Assembly: GCF_026586665.1 (NCBI RefSeq)
Contig: NZ_JAODIY010000001.1
Coordinates: forward strand, 397,469 to 461,468
Direction of reading: 5' to 3'
Length of the DNA: 64,000 nt
DNA from: Halovenus rubra
GTDB taxonomy: Archaea; Halobacteriota; Halobacteria; Halobacteriales; Haloarculaceae
Made by a program: the position numbers and the translations under genes. Of the stretch, positions 45,151-53,757 are shown in pieces. The notes under the pieces were generated by a model. The model was not told the origin of the DNA. It made no database searches and was given only the letters and a program-made list of their open reading frames with translations. How positions within the stretch are numbered: position 1 is the stretch's first letter; every line of letters starts with the position of its first letter.

Positions 45151-46443
45151 TCAATTGCTACCTGTCTCAGTGTCGAAAAGATGTGCAATCGACTCGCTGA
45201 GGACATCAACGCCAACCTCTAGTGACGGTTCGTCGACATCGAACGCTGCCGTATGGTGACCGTCGGGGTGGTTGGTTCCGATACCAACAAAGGCGGCGAC
45301 ACCGCCGTGCTCTTGGACGCGATTCATCAGGTAGGTTGCGTCCTCACTCGCACCGAGTTCGTCGTGTGGGGTGACAGTCTCAACCGCACTATGTGTTTCA
45401 GCGACGTCGGCGACAATGTCCGCCACTGCCTCGTCGCTTGCTGCGCTCGGGGCCTCGCCACCGTGCTCGATATCGACCGTACAGTCGTGCATTTCGGCAG
45501 CGGACTCGATAACCTCTACAGCGCGCTCGCGGGTGTAGGTCATCAGTTCGGTTGTCTCACCGCGCACTTCTGCCTGGATATAGGCGTCTTCGGCAATAAT
45601 ATTCGAGGCTGTGCCACCTGCTACTTTGCCGGCGTTGACCCGCGTTGCACCGTCACTGTGGCGAGCGATACCGTAGAGATTCTGGACCGCTGTTGCCATT
45701 GCCTGTACTGCATTTGCTCCTTGGTTTGGTGCTGCCCCAGCATGTGCTGGTTCACCCTCGAAGCTCGCGTCAAGGTGCGAGACGGCATAGAACCCGCCCA
45801 TCCCGGCGACGACTTCACCGGTCGGTGTATCAAGCCCGATGTGCGAAGCGAGCAACGCATCCACGTCATCGAGGTGTCCGCTCTTTGCTATCGGTCGGCC
45901 GCCACCGACGACTTCCTCGGCGGGCTGGAAGATGACCTTCAGCGTGCCGTCGAACTCTCGGTCGACAAACTCTCGGAGGACGCCGAGACCAAACGTCATA
46001 TGTGCGTCGTGCCCACAAGCGTGCATGTGCCCCTCGTGGACTGACCGGAACCCCTCCTCGGCGGGCTGGTGGCCCTGTCCGTCGGCTTCCTGCTGTGGGA
46101 GGCCGTCGATGTCGACCCTAAGCGCAACCGTTGGCCCCTCACCGCGCTCGATTGTCGCTATTGCGCCTGTATATCCGCTTGCAAGCTGGTCAAGAATCTC
46201 GTTGTTGACGTTGGTCTCCCGCGCCCGGTCAAGCCACAACTGCTGCGTTTCCTCGTCCGGGACTCCCTGTCGTTCGCCTTTGGCGTGTATCTCGTCACCG
46301 ACAAGTATCTCGTCGACGGGCATTTCTCGAAGCTGCTCGACGATACGTGCGGTTGTGTAAAACTCGCACCACGACGGTTCTGGCCGGCGATGGAGTTCCC
46401 GGCGGAGCGAGACGAGCCAGTCTGTCTGAGCGGCGTCTGCCAT
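45151..46443 (-). CDS. M20-family amidohydrolase (AbgA/hippurate hydrolase type)
   Basis: 430 residues from ATG at 46443. The zinc-dependent M20D signature is HACGHDAHMTFGLGVLREF (about 140-158, split), with VALRVDIDGLPQQE (about 108-121) and VVGGGRPIAKSG further on. Members cleave N-acyl or N-aminobenzoyl amino acids such as p-aminobenzoyl-glutamate or indoleacetyl-amino acids. Which substrate applies here cannot be seen. The ATG at 46476 would add 11 residues. It stands alone. Confidence 0.85.
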   Translation of the reverse strand: MADAAQTDWLVSLRRELHRRPEPSWCEFYTTARIVEQLREMPVDEILVGDEIHAKGERQGVPDEETQQLWLDRARETNVNNEILDQLASGYTGAIATIERGEGPTVALRVDIDGLPQQEADGQGHQPAEEGFRSVHEGHMHACGHDAHMTFGLGVLREFVDREFDGTLKVIFQPAEEVVGGGRPIAKSGHLDDVDALLASHIGLDTPTGEVVAGMGGFYAVSHLDASFEGEPAHAGAAPNQGANAVQAMATAVQNLYGIARHSDGATRVNAGKVAGGTASNIIAEDAYIQAEVRGETTELMTYTRERAVEVIESAAEMHDCTVDIEHGGEAPSAASDEAVADIVADVAETHSAVETVTPHDELGASEDATYLMNRVQEHGGVAAFVGIGTNHPDGHHTAAFDVDEPSLEVGVDVLSESIAHLFDTETGSN

Positions 46444-46784
46444 GGCGTTAGCAACGGCCCTCACCGACATAAGCACACTAGATACGAGTTTCTAATCCGG
46501 AAAGTCACCGACAGCTACTTTTATTTCTTCTTTCAAATAATTTTGATATGCCTTCTCGGACTCGACTCTCAGTACAACGGTATCGACGAGCGTAGATTCA
46601 CCTTTGAGGAGTACCCGAGCCGCATGAATTACAATGCCTCGCCTGATGTTCTCCGGTTCGCCGGAAACGAAGGTCATCCGGATGCCCCTAACGACTGGAA
46701 GATTATCGGAGAACACGAGAGCACCTTCATCTATCCTGAGGATTCCGGAGGCAAGTGACACAGGGGTAGCGTGCGAAACTACCG
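46444..46784. other. 341-nt region with an unresolved small gene on either strand
   Basis: Two frames overlap fully. The plus frame ending at 46758 gives FEEYPSRMNYNASPDVLRFA and an acidic tail, with an ATG only at 46624. The minus frame from about 46761 to 46492 gives ILRIDEGALVFSDNLPVV and later EKAYQNYLKEEIKVAVG, a normal-looking globular protein of 89 residues. An AT-rich patch (about 46517-46550) upstream of the plus frame could be a promoter. The third-position pattern slightly favours the plus frame. I cannot decide. Confidence 0.35.
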
Positions 46785-47105
46785 TTACTCGCCGGTCTGG
46801 CTGAACTGCTCGACGTCGGCAGCGATGTGGATACTGTCGGGGTAGTCGTCACCCGCAACCGAACGGGCGAACTCATTGTGGTCGATAATCTCGATGACGC
46901 GGCTGTAGACGGTGTACTCCCACGGGTCGAATCGACCGTCGTCACGCAAACCTCGGTACTGCGGGACGCTGTGTCTGGTCGGCGGTTTCGGGTGTGGCCC
47001 CTTGAGCTCGGCACCCTTGCGCCCGGCTCGCTCCTTAATATCGGAAACAACCGACTCAAGGAGGTCTCCATCCCCACTTTTGAGTGTGAGCCGAGTGATG
47101 AACGG
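46785..47105 (-). CDS. Ribosomal protein uS10-family paralog
   Basis: 106-residue protein starting MPFITRLTLKSGDGDLLESVV. It resembles the S10 ribosomal protein fold: the first strand-helix, the GAELKGPHPKPPTRHSVPQY loop (about 33-52, split) and the VIEIIDHNEF segment (about 71-80). In archaea the true S10 lies with the tuf/rps12 group and has a slightly different loop, so this one, alone and divergent from a NUDIX gene, is best read as a conserved S10 paralog. It may bind the ribosome or act elsewhere. Confidence 0.7.
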   Translation of the reverse strand, partial: PFITRLTLKSGDGDLLESVVSDIKERAGRKGAELKGPHPKPPTRHSVPQYRGLRDDGRFDPWEYTVYSRVIEIIDHNEFARSVAGDDYPDSIHIAADVEQFSQTGE

Positions 47106-47247
47106 CATACACAACCCAAGCGTTGGGGACAACAAAACCCATTCGTTTTCGATTGTCTACTGACAGTGCCCTCAGTTCCCGTGACTTATGGGAGCGTTCG
47201 GCAGGCGTTCGACATTCACTTAACGCATGGAGTAATAGACGCTGATA

Positions 47248-47676
47248 ATGAAGGAGGCCACGAGCGCGGGAGCCATCCTCTTTCGCGATACGCGTGGCTG
47301 TCGAGAGTACCTCCTCCTGAAGAGTCGCCCCGGCGACTGGGAATTTCCCAAAGGGGGCGTCGAAGGTGAGGAGGAACTCCAGCAGACGGCAATCCGCGAA
47401 GTGACAGAGGAAGCTGGAATCTCTGAATTCCGGCTCATCGATGGCTTCCGTGAGGAGTACGACTACGTCTTCGAGGCGGGCGGTGACACCATTCACAAGA
47501 CAGTTCACCTGTTTATCGCCCGTTCGTTCGAAGCATCAGCGGAACTATCACACGAGCATCGCGACCATCAGTGGCGTGACTACGAACAGGCCATCAACAC
47601 GATTACCCAGGATGGCCCACGCGAAATCCTGCGCAAAGCCGACAAGTTCCTCGACGATAAGTTCGCCGAGGAATAA
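47248..47676 (+). CDS. NUDIX hydrolase, diadenosine-tetraphosphatase type
   Basis: 142-residue enzyme. The NUDIX box is complete (GGVEGEEELQQTAIREVTEEAG, about 36-57), and the surrounding WEFPKG (about 31-36) and HLFIARSFEASAELS segment match the bis(5'-nucleosyl)-tetraphosphatase branch. It would clean up Ap4A and other dinucleoside polyphosphates. The start ATG at 47248 leaves 142 nt to the divergent S10 paralog. The function is secure as a NUDIX hydrolase, less so for substrate. Confidence 0.85.
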   Translation: MKEATSAGAILFRDTRGCREYLLLKSRPGDWEFPKGGVEGEEELQQTAIREVTEEAGISEFRLIDGFREEYDYVFEAGGDTIHKTVHLFIARSFEASAELSHEHRDHQWRDYEQAINTITQDGPREILRKADKFLDDKFAEE

Positions 47677-47718
47677 ACAGAACCACCGTACTGCGCGGGA
47701 TGCGTAGTCGCTACTTTC

Positions 47719-49146
47719 TCAGCCAGACAGCGGAAGCGTCACAGAAAACAGCGACCCCTGGGGGTCGTTGTCTCTGATTTCGATGTCGCCTCCGTACTGC
47801 GTTATCAGCGTGTCGACAAGATAGAGTCCAATGCCGGTTCCCGGACTATCTAACCCTTTCTCACCTCTTCCGAACACCGTTTCTTTTCGGCTGTCGGAGA
47901 TTCCAGGGCCGTTGTCTGCAATATCGATGACTGCCTGCTCGTCGTCTACTTCGACAGTAAGCTCGACAAACGGTTCGTCGCTGTCGTTGTGCTGGACAGC
48001 GTTGGTCAGAAGGTTTCTGAATACAGAGCCAAGCATTTCGTTGGCCAGCACCGCAACTGACGGAATCTCTCCGGAGACAACGAACTCCGCTTCCGGGAAC
48101 GATTCACGACGGAGCGCAAGTTCCGTGCTGAGTACGTCTGATAGCGACATCGGTTTGCGTTCGAGTTCGCCTTGGCTGGTGAGAACCTCGACGTAATCAC
48201 GAGCAATCTCCGTTAGTTCGACGACGTGTTCCCCGCTTGCGAGGACTTTTTCGAGATGTTCCTCTCCAGTCTCGTCGATATGCTCCTCAAGTAGCTCCCC
48301 CCAAGAAAGAATTATCGTCATATCGTTCCGGATATCGTGCCTGACCATCCGATTCAGTAGCTCCAGCTCTGTGTTCCGTTGCTCCAGTTCTTCCTCATAC
48401 CGTGTGCGCTCAGTCACGTCACGCATTGTCGCAAGTACTGCCGTATCGCCATCGTACTGTATTTGGGTGGCATTGAGTTCAACGACGCACTGTTCGTTCT
48501 CTCCCGTGCAGAGACGTATTTCATACCGTGATGGCGGGGTTGGCACATCCGGGTCAAGACGGTCTGTATATCGCTTCTCGACTAACTCACGGTCTCTCGG
48601 GTCGATAACGTCCAGAAATGGCTGTCCGGTGATCTCCCAACTCTCGTAGCCAGTTAACTCTGTAAACTCTGAGTTGATGAAAGCGACAGTCTTGTCTTGG
48701 ATAATAGCGATGCCATCGTTGCTCTGTTCGACAAGTGTAGAGTATTTGACGCGCTCTTCGACAAGCTGTTGTTCACGCTGCTTTCGTTCGTCGATACTGC
48801 GAGAATTAATAACGCACCCGTTTAGTGATGTGTCTGTCCGGTCAGCAATTGTCGACTCAACCCAGACCCACTCCCCGTTTTTGTGTCTAAACCGAAACTC
48901 TCCTTGCCCCGTTTCTTGTTCTTCGTTTTCAATCACCGAATCCAGTATCATCCTTACCGCCGGCACATCGTCGGGATGAATATAATCGAACACGTTTTCG
49001 CCAGTCAGCTCATTTGGCTCGTATCCAAGAATACGCTTTACAGCGTCATTTTTGAACTGGATTATTCCTGCCTCGTCGACAAGGGTGATACTGTCCGTTG
49101 AGTACTCAACCAGCTTTTCATACTGACTAACCGTCTCGATATCCAT
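47719..49146 (-). CDS. PAS-domain histidine kinase
   Basis: 475-residue cytoplasmic sensor kinase. Two PAS domains: about 8-120 (SITLVDEAGIIQFKND) and about 125-245 (SNDGIAIIQDKTVAFINSEF). The dimerisation helix has the phosphorylated histidine in NRMVRHDIRND (about 267). The ATPase part shows the N box (FRNLLTNAVQHN, about 380-392), G1 (DNGPGI, about 415-420) and G2 (GTGIGLYLV, about 438-446). No membrane helix, so the signal should be intracellular, such as redox or light via PAS. No response regulator is in the window. Confidence 0.92.
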   Translation of the reverse strand: MDIETVSQYEKLVEYSTDSITLVDEAGIIQFKNDAVKRILGYEPNELTGENVFDYIHPDDVPAVRMILDSVIENEEQETGQGEFRFRHKNGEWVWVESTIADRTDTSLNGCVINSRSIDERKQREQQLVEERVKYSTLVEQSNDGIAIIQDKTVAFINSEFTELTGYESWEITGQPFLDVIDPRDRELVEKRYTDRLDPDVPTPPSRYEIRLCTGENEQCVVELNATQIQYDGDTAVLATMRDVTERTRYEEELEQRNTELELLNRMVRHDIRNDMTIILSWGELLEEHIDETGEEHLEKVLASGEHVVELTEIARDYVEVLTSQGELERKPMSLSDVLSTELALRRESFPEAEFVVSGEIPSVAVLANEMLGSVFRNLLTNAVQHNDSDEPFVELTVEVDDEQAVIDIADNGPGISDSRKETVFGRGEKGLDSPGTGIGLYLVDTLITQYGGDIEIRDNDPQGSLFSVTLPLSG

Positions 49147-49240
49147 TGATGACTCTCTGTTATTGCTGTAACTATCTTTAGGACTGGCTCGGAATATACT
49201 TATTGGCCGATTACCGACTCATGTCGCGTCCGATGGCATC

Positions 49241-49927
49241 TTAGCTCCAGGGCTCACCGGACGCAAGGTCACGCTCGTTGTCAACTTTTGAGGATGGACA
49301 GATATCTTCGAGAACGCAATCTTTGCAGTCAGGATTGCGAGCCGTACAGACTGCCCGACCGTGGCTGATATACAAATGTGTGAGCTGTTGCCACTCGTTC
49401 TCTGGAATGGTATCCATCAGCTCCCGCTCGATGGCTTCGGGATTGGATTTCTCAGTCAGGTCAAGTCGTCGCGTCAGTCGCTGAACGTGTGTATCGACGA
49501 CGACGCCCTCCACAACATCGTGCCCATGCTGAAGAACGACATTTGCCGTTTTTCGACCAACACCGGATAAATCTGTCAGCTCAGCCATCGTATCTGGAAC
49601 CTCGCCGTCGTGTTCTTCGAGAAGTTGCTGACAGGCGTCGCGGATGTAGCTTGCCTTGTTGTTGTAGTAGGTGATAGAATTGATGTCTGTGGCAAGTTCG
49701 TCTTGGTCGGCCTCTGCATACGCTGCCGGGCCATCGTACTTCTCGAAGAGATCAGCGGTAACGCTGTTGACGCGTTCGTCAGTACACTGTGCCGAAAGGA
49801 TGACTGCAATCAGGAGTTCCAGTCGGTTCGAAAACCGCAGCGAAATAGTCGTATCAGGGTACTTCTCGTGTAACCGGTCGAGCAACTCCGTGACCTGCTT
49901 GTCTGTGGATGCAAGCGCCGTTCCCAT
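49241..49927 (-). CDS. nth: Endonuclease III (DNA glycosylase/AP lyase)
   Basis: Base-excision repair enzyme for oxidised pyrimidines. 228 residues from ATG at 49927. The helix-hairpin-helix carries the catalytic lysine in LSGVGRKTANVV (about 117-128; LSG replaces the usual LPG) and the catalytic aspartate in VVDTHVQRL (about 137-145). The C-terminal 4Fe-4S cluster is bound by C-x6-C-x2-C-x5-C (CTARNPDCKDCVLEDIC, about 195-211). The length matches the family. An ATG at 49951 would add eight residues. Confidence 0.94.
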   Translation of the reverse strand: MGTALASTDKQVTELLDRLHEKYPDTTISLRFSNRLELLIAVILSAQCTDERVNSVTADLFEKYDGPAAYAEADQDELATDINSITYYNNKASYIRDACQQLLEEHDGEVPDTMAELTDLSGVGRKTANVVLQHGHDVVEGVVVDTHVQRLTRRLDLTEKSNPEAIERELMDTIPENEWQQLTHLYISHGRAVCTARNPDCKDCVLEDICPSSKVDNERDLASGEPWS

Positions 49928-49975
49928 GGCCGTTTCTGTGGCTGGCAGCACCTTGAGCCCACCGCCTCGCGGTCC

Positions 49976-50740
49976 CTACGATTCGAAGGGGTCACGCAGC
50001 CACGCTTCGACCAGTTCGACAAAAAACGAGGCAAACGGGTTTTCGCTCGTCCAGAACGCGACCCTATTTTCTTCTTGCATCGTGGCGGTTGATTGGGTAC
50101 TTAGTAGAACACTCCGGCTATCTGCAACTAGTAGTCGAGCAGTATCAACTTCTACCTCGCGGTCTTCAGGGACACAGAACGTCGAATACGAGTCCTTGGC
50201 TGGGACGGCCTCAAGCACGTCAGGGTCACTACTGACGATGATGACATCGACGTTTCGATTCGCCGCGTCGACAAGCGCGTCAAGAAGCTCCCGTTCAAGC
50301 ATAGCTACGCTTTCGGCTACGTACAACAGCCGGGTGTCGGCGGCTTCGATGAGGTCGGATGTCCGTGAGACAATAGCGTCCTCAGAATTAATCAGCCAGA
50401 TTGCCTCGCTTCGTTCTTCGTTATCGTGTGTGTTCTGTATCTGCTCTAGATAATTGAACGTCTCTGCACCTCGTTCGGCGAGCTGGTCGATGAGGTGTCG
50501 ACGGGCTTGTTCGAGCGGGACCGGTTGGTAAGCCGTTGGTGTCGACTGCTGGGTCTCAACTAGCCCGCGTTCTTCGAGGCCTCCGGCTGCGCCGTATACT
50601 TGTGACCGGGGCACGTCAACAACTGAACTAATCTCGTTGGCTGTCCCCGAGCCCAGCTTCTGGAGCGCAACCAGCACCCGTGCCTCGTACGTTGTCAAGC
50701 CGAGCTCTTTCAATCCAGATATCGCGTCGTTCTCGTCCAT
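49976..50740 (-). CDS. TrmB-family transcriptional regulator
   Basis: 254-residue regulator. The N-terminal winged helix (about 6-75; GLTTYEARVLVALQKLG and PRSQVYGAAGGLEERGLVE) and a leucine-zipper-like linker are typical of TrmB. The C-terminal sensor domain (about 105-245) has a phospholipase-D-like fold core (IVSRTSDLIEAADTRLLYV, LLDALVDAANRNVDVIIVSS). Family members sense sugars or other metabolites; this branch has no sugar-binding extension, so the ligand is open. It ends 48 nt before nth on the same strand. A possible operator is in its upstream region (50787-50819). Confidence 0.85.
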   Translation of the reverse strand: MDENDAISGLKELGLTTYEARVLVALQKLGSGTANEISSVVDVPRSQVYGAAGGLEERGLVETQQSTPTAYQPVPLEQARRHLIDQLAERGAETFNYLEQIQNTHDNEERSEAIWLINSEDAIVSRTSDLIEAADTRLLYVAESVAMLERELLDALVDAANRNVDVIIVSSDPDVLEAVPAKDSYSTFCVPEDREVEVDTARLLVADSRSVLLSTQSTATMQEENRVAFWTSENPFASFFVELVEAWLRDPFES

Positions 50741-51057
50741 TTTTCAAATGTTTTGTCGTGTTCGTGTTCTTCGACCATACGCTTTAGCGACCCGCGACAC
50801 TGGGTCGACTTTGGGTCGCCAGGATACCGCGCCATACTGTCGTGGGTAGGTGTGTTTGTATCCTTGTACAAACGTATCTTTCTATTTTTGTCTCGGTCTC
50901 GAGAAGCGTACTTTTGTCCCTGTGTAGTCACTCATAACTTATTGAAAGGCAACAAAGTACCCACGAAAAAACTTTTTGTACATTCCTCGTATTTTCTGTG
51001 TAGGTGTTGAAACGACGACCAACACTTTAGTATGGTCGCACCAAACTACCAGATGTT
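50741..51057. promoter_or_regulatory. 317-nt divergent region between the TrmB regulator and the SPFH gene
   Basis: It contains gcgaccc (50787-50793) and gggtcgc (50813-50819), an inverted pair with a third copy gggtcg (50802-50807) between. These lie 47-79 nt upstream of the TrmB start and may be an autoregulatory operator. Near the SPFH gene, acgaaaaaactttttgtac (50965-50983) is itself an imperfect palindrome with a possible TATA region. No small gene is convincing. Confidence 0.45.
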
Positions 51058-52152
51058 ATGATGCCTGACACAGTTTTGCAGGCGGGCGCGGCAGGAACCT
51101 TGATTGCCGCAACACTGTTTATTCTCGCAGTAATTACCGCCTACAAAAGCATCGTTATCGTCCGAGCGTACGAGAAACGGGCGTACACCCGGTTCGGAAA
51201 ATATCAGGGACTACTCGAACCCGGTCCCAACTTTGTGCTACCGTTCGTGACAAAGACGTATACGTTCGATATGCGGACACAGACCCTTGATGTGCCGCGA
51301 CAGGAGGCAATCACACGGGACAACTCACCGGTGACAGCCGACGCTGTTGTCTACATCAAAGTGATGGACGCAAAGAAAGCGTTTCTTGAAGTAGACAACT
51401 ACAAGCGTGCGGTGTCGAACCTTGCCCAGACGACACTCCGTGCTGTGCTTGGTGATATGGAGCTCGACGACACGCTCAACAAACGCCAGGAAATCAACGC
51501 GAAAATCCGGACAGAACTGGACGAACCAACAGACGAGTGGGGGATTCGCGTCGAGAGCGTCGAGGTCCGCGAAGTCAACCCCTCGAAAGATGTCCAGCAG
51601 GCCATGGAAAAACAGACCTCTGCCGAGCGTCGTCGCCGTGCGATGATTCTCGAAGCACAGGGTGAACGCCGGAGCGCCATCGAGGAAGCACAGGGTGAAA
51701 AACAGTCGAACATCATCCGTGCACAAGGTGAAAAGCAAAGCCAGATTCTCGAAGCACAGGGTGACTCGGTTTCGACGGTTCTGCGGGCGAAAGCAGCAGA
51801 CTCGATGGGCGAGCGTGCGGTCATCGATAAAGGAATGGAGACACTCGAAGGTATCGGCCAAGGCGAGTCCAACACGTTCGTGTTGCCACAGGAACTGACC
51901 TCGCTGGTGTCACGGTACGGTCGTCACCTGCAAGGCAGTGATCTCAAAGAGAATGGACACGAACTCGAAAGCTTAGAGTTCGACGACGAGACCCGCGAGA
52001 TGCTCGGCCTTGACGACATCGAAGAGATTCTGGGTGAACTCGAAGATAAAGACGAAATTGTTGATCTCGAACAGATGGAAGAAGAAGCCGAAGCAGTCAA
52101 AGCCGGCGAAACTGGCGCGGATATCAAAGACCCTGACGAGATAATCGACTAG
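51058..52152 (+). CDS. SPFH/stomatin-like membrane protein
   Basis: 364-residue band 7 protein. One N-terminal membrane helix (about 9-35, AAGTLIAATLFILAVITA) anchors it, then the SPFH domain (about 36-190, VRAYEKRAYTRFGKYQG, RTQTLDVPRQEAITRDN). A helical region with repeated AQGE(K/R)xSxI units (about 200-245) follows, and a very acidic C-terminus (about 310-364). Stomatin-like proteins form large rings and often partner with the NfeD protease; no NfeD is adjacent. ATGs at 51058 and 51061 are alternatives. Confidence 0.88.
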   Translation: MMPDTVLQAGAAGTLIAATLFILAVITAYKSIVIVRAYEKRAYTRFGKYQGLLEPGPNFVLPFVTKTYTFDMRTQTLDVPRQEAITRDNSPVTADAVVYIKVMDAKKAFLEVDNYKRAVSNLAQTTLRAVLGDMELDDTLNKRQEINAKIRTELDEPTDEWGIRVESVEVREVNPSKDVQQAMEKQTSAERRRRAMILEAQGERRSAIEEAQGEKQSNIIRAQGEKQSQILEAQGDSVSTVLRAKAADSMGERAVIDKGMETLEGIGQGESNTFVLPQELTSLVSRYGRHLQGSDLKENGHELESLEFDDETREMLGLDDIEEILGELEDKDEIVDLEQMEEEAEAVKAGETGADIKDPDEIID

Positions 52153-52247
52153 CGACGACTTGCTGTTACAGGTACGGATAGCCCGACTTCGGTCGATACC
52201 GTTTCGAGTAACGAAGCCGTTATACGTCTCCTTCCCAATGAGCCGAT

Positions 52248-52862
52248 ATGGCCCGTGACAGGAGTGTCGACCAGTCAAAACGGTCGACACTCCGTCGGTT
52301 CGCCGCTCTTGGGGCAGCCAGCCCGCTTGTTGGCCTCGCAAGCGGAGAAGAAAGTGATAGCGATGCGCCCGACGCGCTTACTGGCTACTTGAATGCGACA
52401 CCGGGTGCTCACTTCTCGAAAATACGTGATGACCTACAGCTTGGCACTGGCGAGACACAACATCACCTCCGCAAGCTCGAAGATGAAGGTATTGTCCTGA
52501 GTCGGAAAGACGGTGACTACCGCCGGTACTTCCCGACTGGACAATTCTCCGAGTTCGAACAGACTGTACTCGGACATTTGCGCCGTGAAACACAGCGTGG
52601 TATCCTCGTTGCACTGCTTGAGGATGGTGACACAACTGCGGGCGATATCGCAGCACGGCTCGATGTCTCTAAAGCGACTGTGAGTAAACATGCCGCGCGA
52701 CTCGAAAAGTCAGGGCTGCTCTCACGCGAAAACGGCTACAGTGTGACCGAACCTGAGCAGATACTGGTATTGTTGGTCCGATACGCAGACTCTTTCGGGG
52801 ACGACGCCGCGCAGTTGGCCGCCGTCGCGCCGTCGTTGCTTGACTATGCGCCCGATAAATAG
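52248..52862 (+). CDS. Double winged-helix protein with N-terminal hydrophobic segment
   Basis: 204 residues. Two winged-helix units: about 45-105 (GAHFSKIRDDLQLGTGETQH) and about 110-180 (RETQRGILVALLEDGDTTAG, then AARLDVSKATVSKHAARLEK). The front has TLRRFAALGAASPLVGLASG (about 14-33), which looks like a twin-arginine signal or membrane anchor. Exporting a DNA-binding protein makes little sense, so a membrane-tethered regulator is more likely, as known for other haloarchaeal winged-helix proteins with an N-terminal segment. It lies 95 nt behind the SPFH gene. Confidence 0.75.
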   Translation: MARDRSVDQSKRSTLRRFAALGAASPLVGLASGEESDSDAPDALTGYLNATPGAHFSKIRDDLQLGTGETQHHLRKLEDEGIVLSRKDGDYRRYFPTGQFSEFEQTVLGHLRRETQRGILVALLEDGDTTAGDIAARLDVSKATVSKHAARLEKSGLLSRENGYSVTEPEQILVLLVRYADSFGDDAAQLAAVAPSLLDYAPDK

Positions 52863-52871
52863 ACTGTTTTT

Positions 52872-53120
52872 CTAGGTTGTGACCATCCACGTCGTGCTAG
52901 AGGAGTACCCCCACTTCTCGACGGAGAGCGCAAACTCTCCTTGCTCGATGGCTTTCATGTTTGTCCCAACCTCTTTAGCAGACAGGTCAAGATCGTCAGC
53001 GATGAGCCGGGACTTGAAGTAGGTCTGTTTGTCGGCACGCTCTTTGAGGTAGCGGAGGATACGCTGTTGTTTCTCCGAGAGACTTGGTGTCTGAGTTGGG
53101 GCGTCGGCCGTCGTGCTCAT
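52872..53120 (-). CDS. Small helix-turn-helix protein
   Basis: 82-residue protein from ATG at 53120. A Thr/Pro-rich start is followed by a winged-helix core: EKQQRILRYLKER (about 17-29), SRLIADDLDLSAKEVGTNMK (about 37-56) and a YSSSTTWMVTT wing. Probably a DNA-binding or partner-binding small regulator. Convergent with the 52248 gene with nine bases between. A start at 53162 would add 14 residues and is less likely. Confidence 0.65.
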   Translation of the reverse strand: MSTTADAPTQTPSLSEKQQRILRYLKERADKQTYFKSRLIADDLDLSAKEVGTNMKAIEQGEFALSVEKWGYSSSTTWMVTT

Positions 53121-53286
53121 ACATGTTATACGATGCTGGCCCATATACCCTGTTTGGTACAAAGAGTTAACGCCGCGCTGTCTGGTGGTTTTTTCGAATA
53201 CGTGGACAATACTGATTGAGAGGCGACGCTCTTGACCAGTTCAACGGAGCCGATGGTACAACTCCGAAACAACAGAGCCAAGACGA

Positions 53287-53664
53287 CTACTCCGAAATTG
53301 CCTCACCGACTGCGAAATTCGACTTGACTTCGCTAATCTCGACCTTTACCCGCTCGCCAACCTCGGTGCTTGGAACGATAATGACGTACCCGCGTTCGAC
53401 GCGAGCGATGCCGTCGCCCTGCTTGCCGAGGTCTTCGATTTCGACGTAGCGGATTTCTCCGGACTCAACCGGTGGCTGGGGCTCGCCGGAGACAGCCGTT
53501 TCCGCAGCTGGTTCGTTTTCGGGCTCGATAAGAGCGACACGGTACGTATCGCCCGGTGTGACTGCGCCAGTCTCTATCTCTCGTTGTGGTAGTTCGATGG
53601 TGTAACTATCGCCGTCGTCCGATACCTGAGTGCTGAACAGACAGAGTAGCTCATTTGAAATTTC
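53287..53664 (-). CDS. TRAM-domain protein
   Basis: 125-residue RNA-binding type protein. The TRAM domain is at the end (about 70-125, ending GYVIIVPSTEVGERVKVEISEV). TRAM is a beta-barrel found in MiaB/TrmA enzymes and as small stand-alone archaeal RNA-chaperone proteins. The N-terminal 60 residues form a second small domain. The GTG at 53664 gives the usual VEISNELLCLF start; an ATG at 53742 would add 26 residues. Located 16 nt downstream of a convergent-free small gap to the cysteine-cluster gene, both on the minus strand. Confidence 0.75.
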   Translation of the reverse strand, partial: EISNELLCLFSTQVSDDGDSYTIELPQREIETGAVTPGDTYRVALIEPENEPAAETAVSGEPQPPVESGEIRYVEIEDLGKQGDGIARVERGYVIIVPSTEVGERVKVEISEVKSNFAVGEAISE

Positions 53665-53757
53665 CACAGGTAGGTAGACCTCCGTATGTACTGGTGAGGC
53701 TGCCACTGCTAAAGTAGTTGCTGTCTCAAACCCTTCAGACACGCCGTCGAAGGGCTG

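Noticed and set aside
45253..46044. 263-codon plus frame inside the M20 amidohydrolase gene
   Set aside because: Cys- and Val-rich nonsense-like translation; the minus strand carries an enzyme with full motifs.
49671..50453. 260-codon plus frame opposite nth and the TrmB gene
   Set aside because: Crosses two real genes on the other strand and is Ser-rich mirror sequence.
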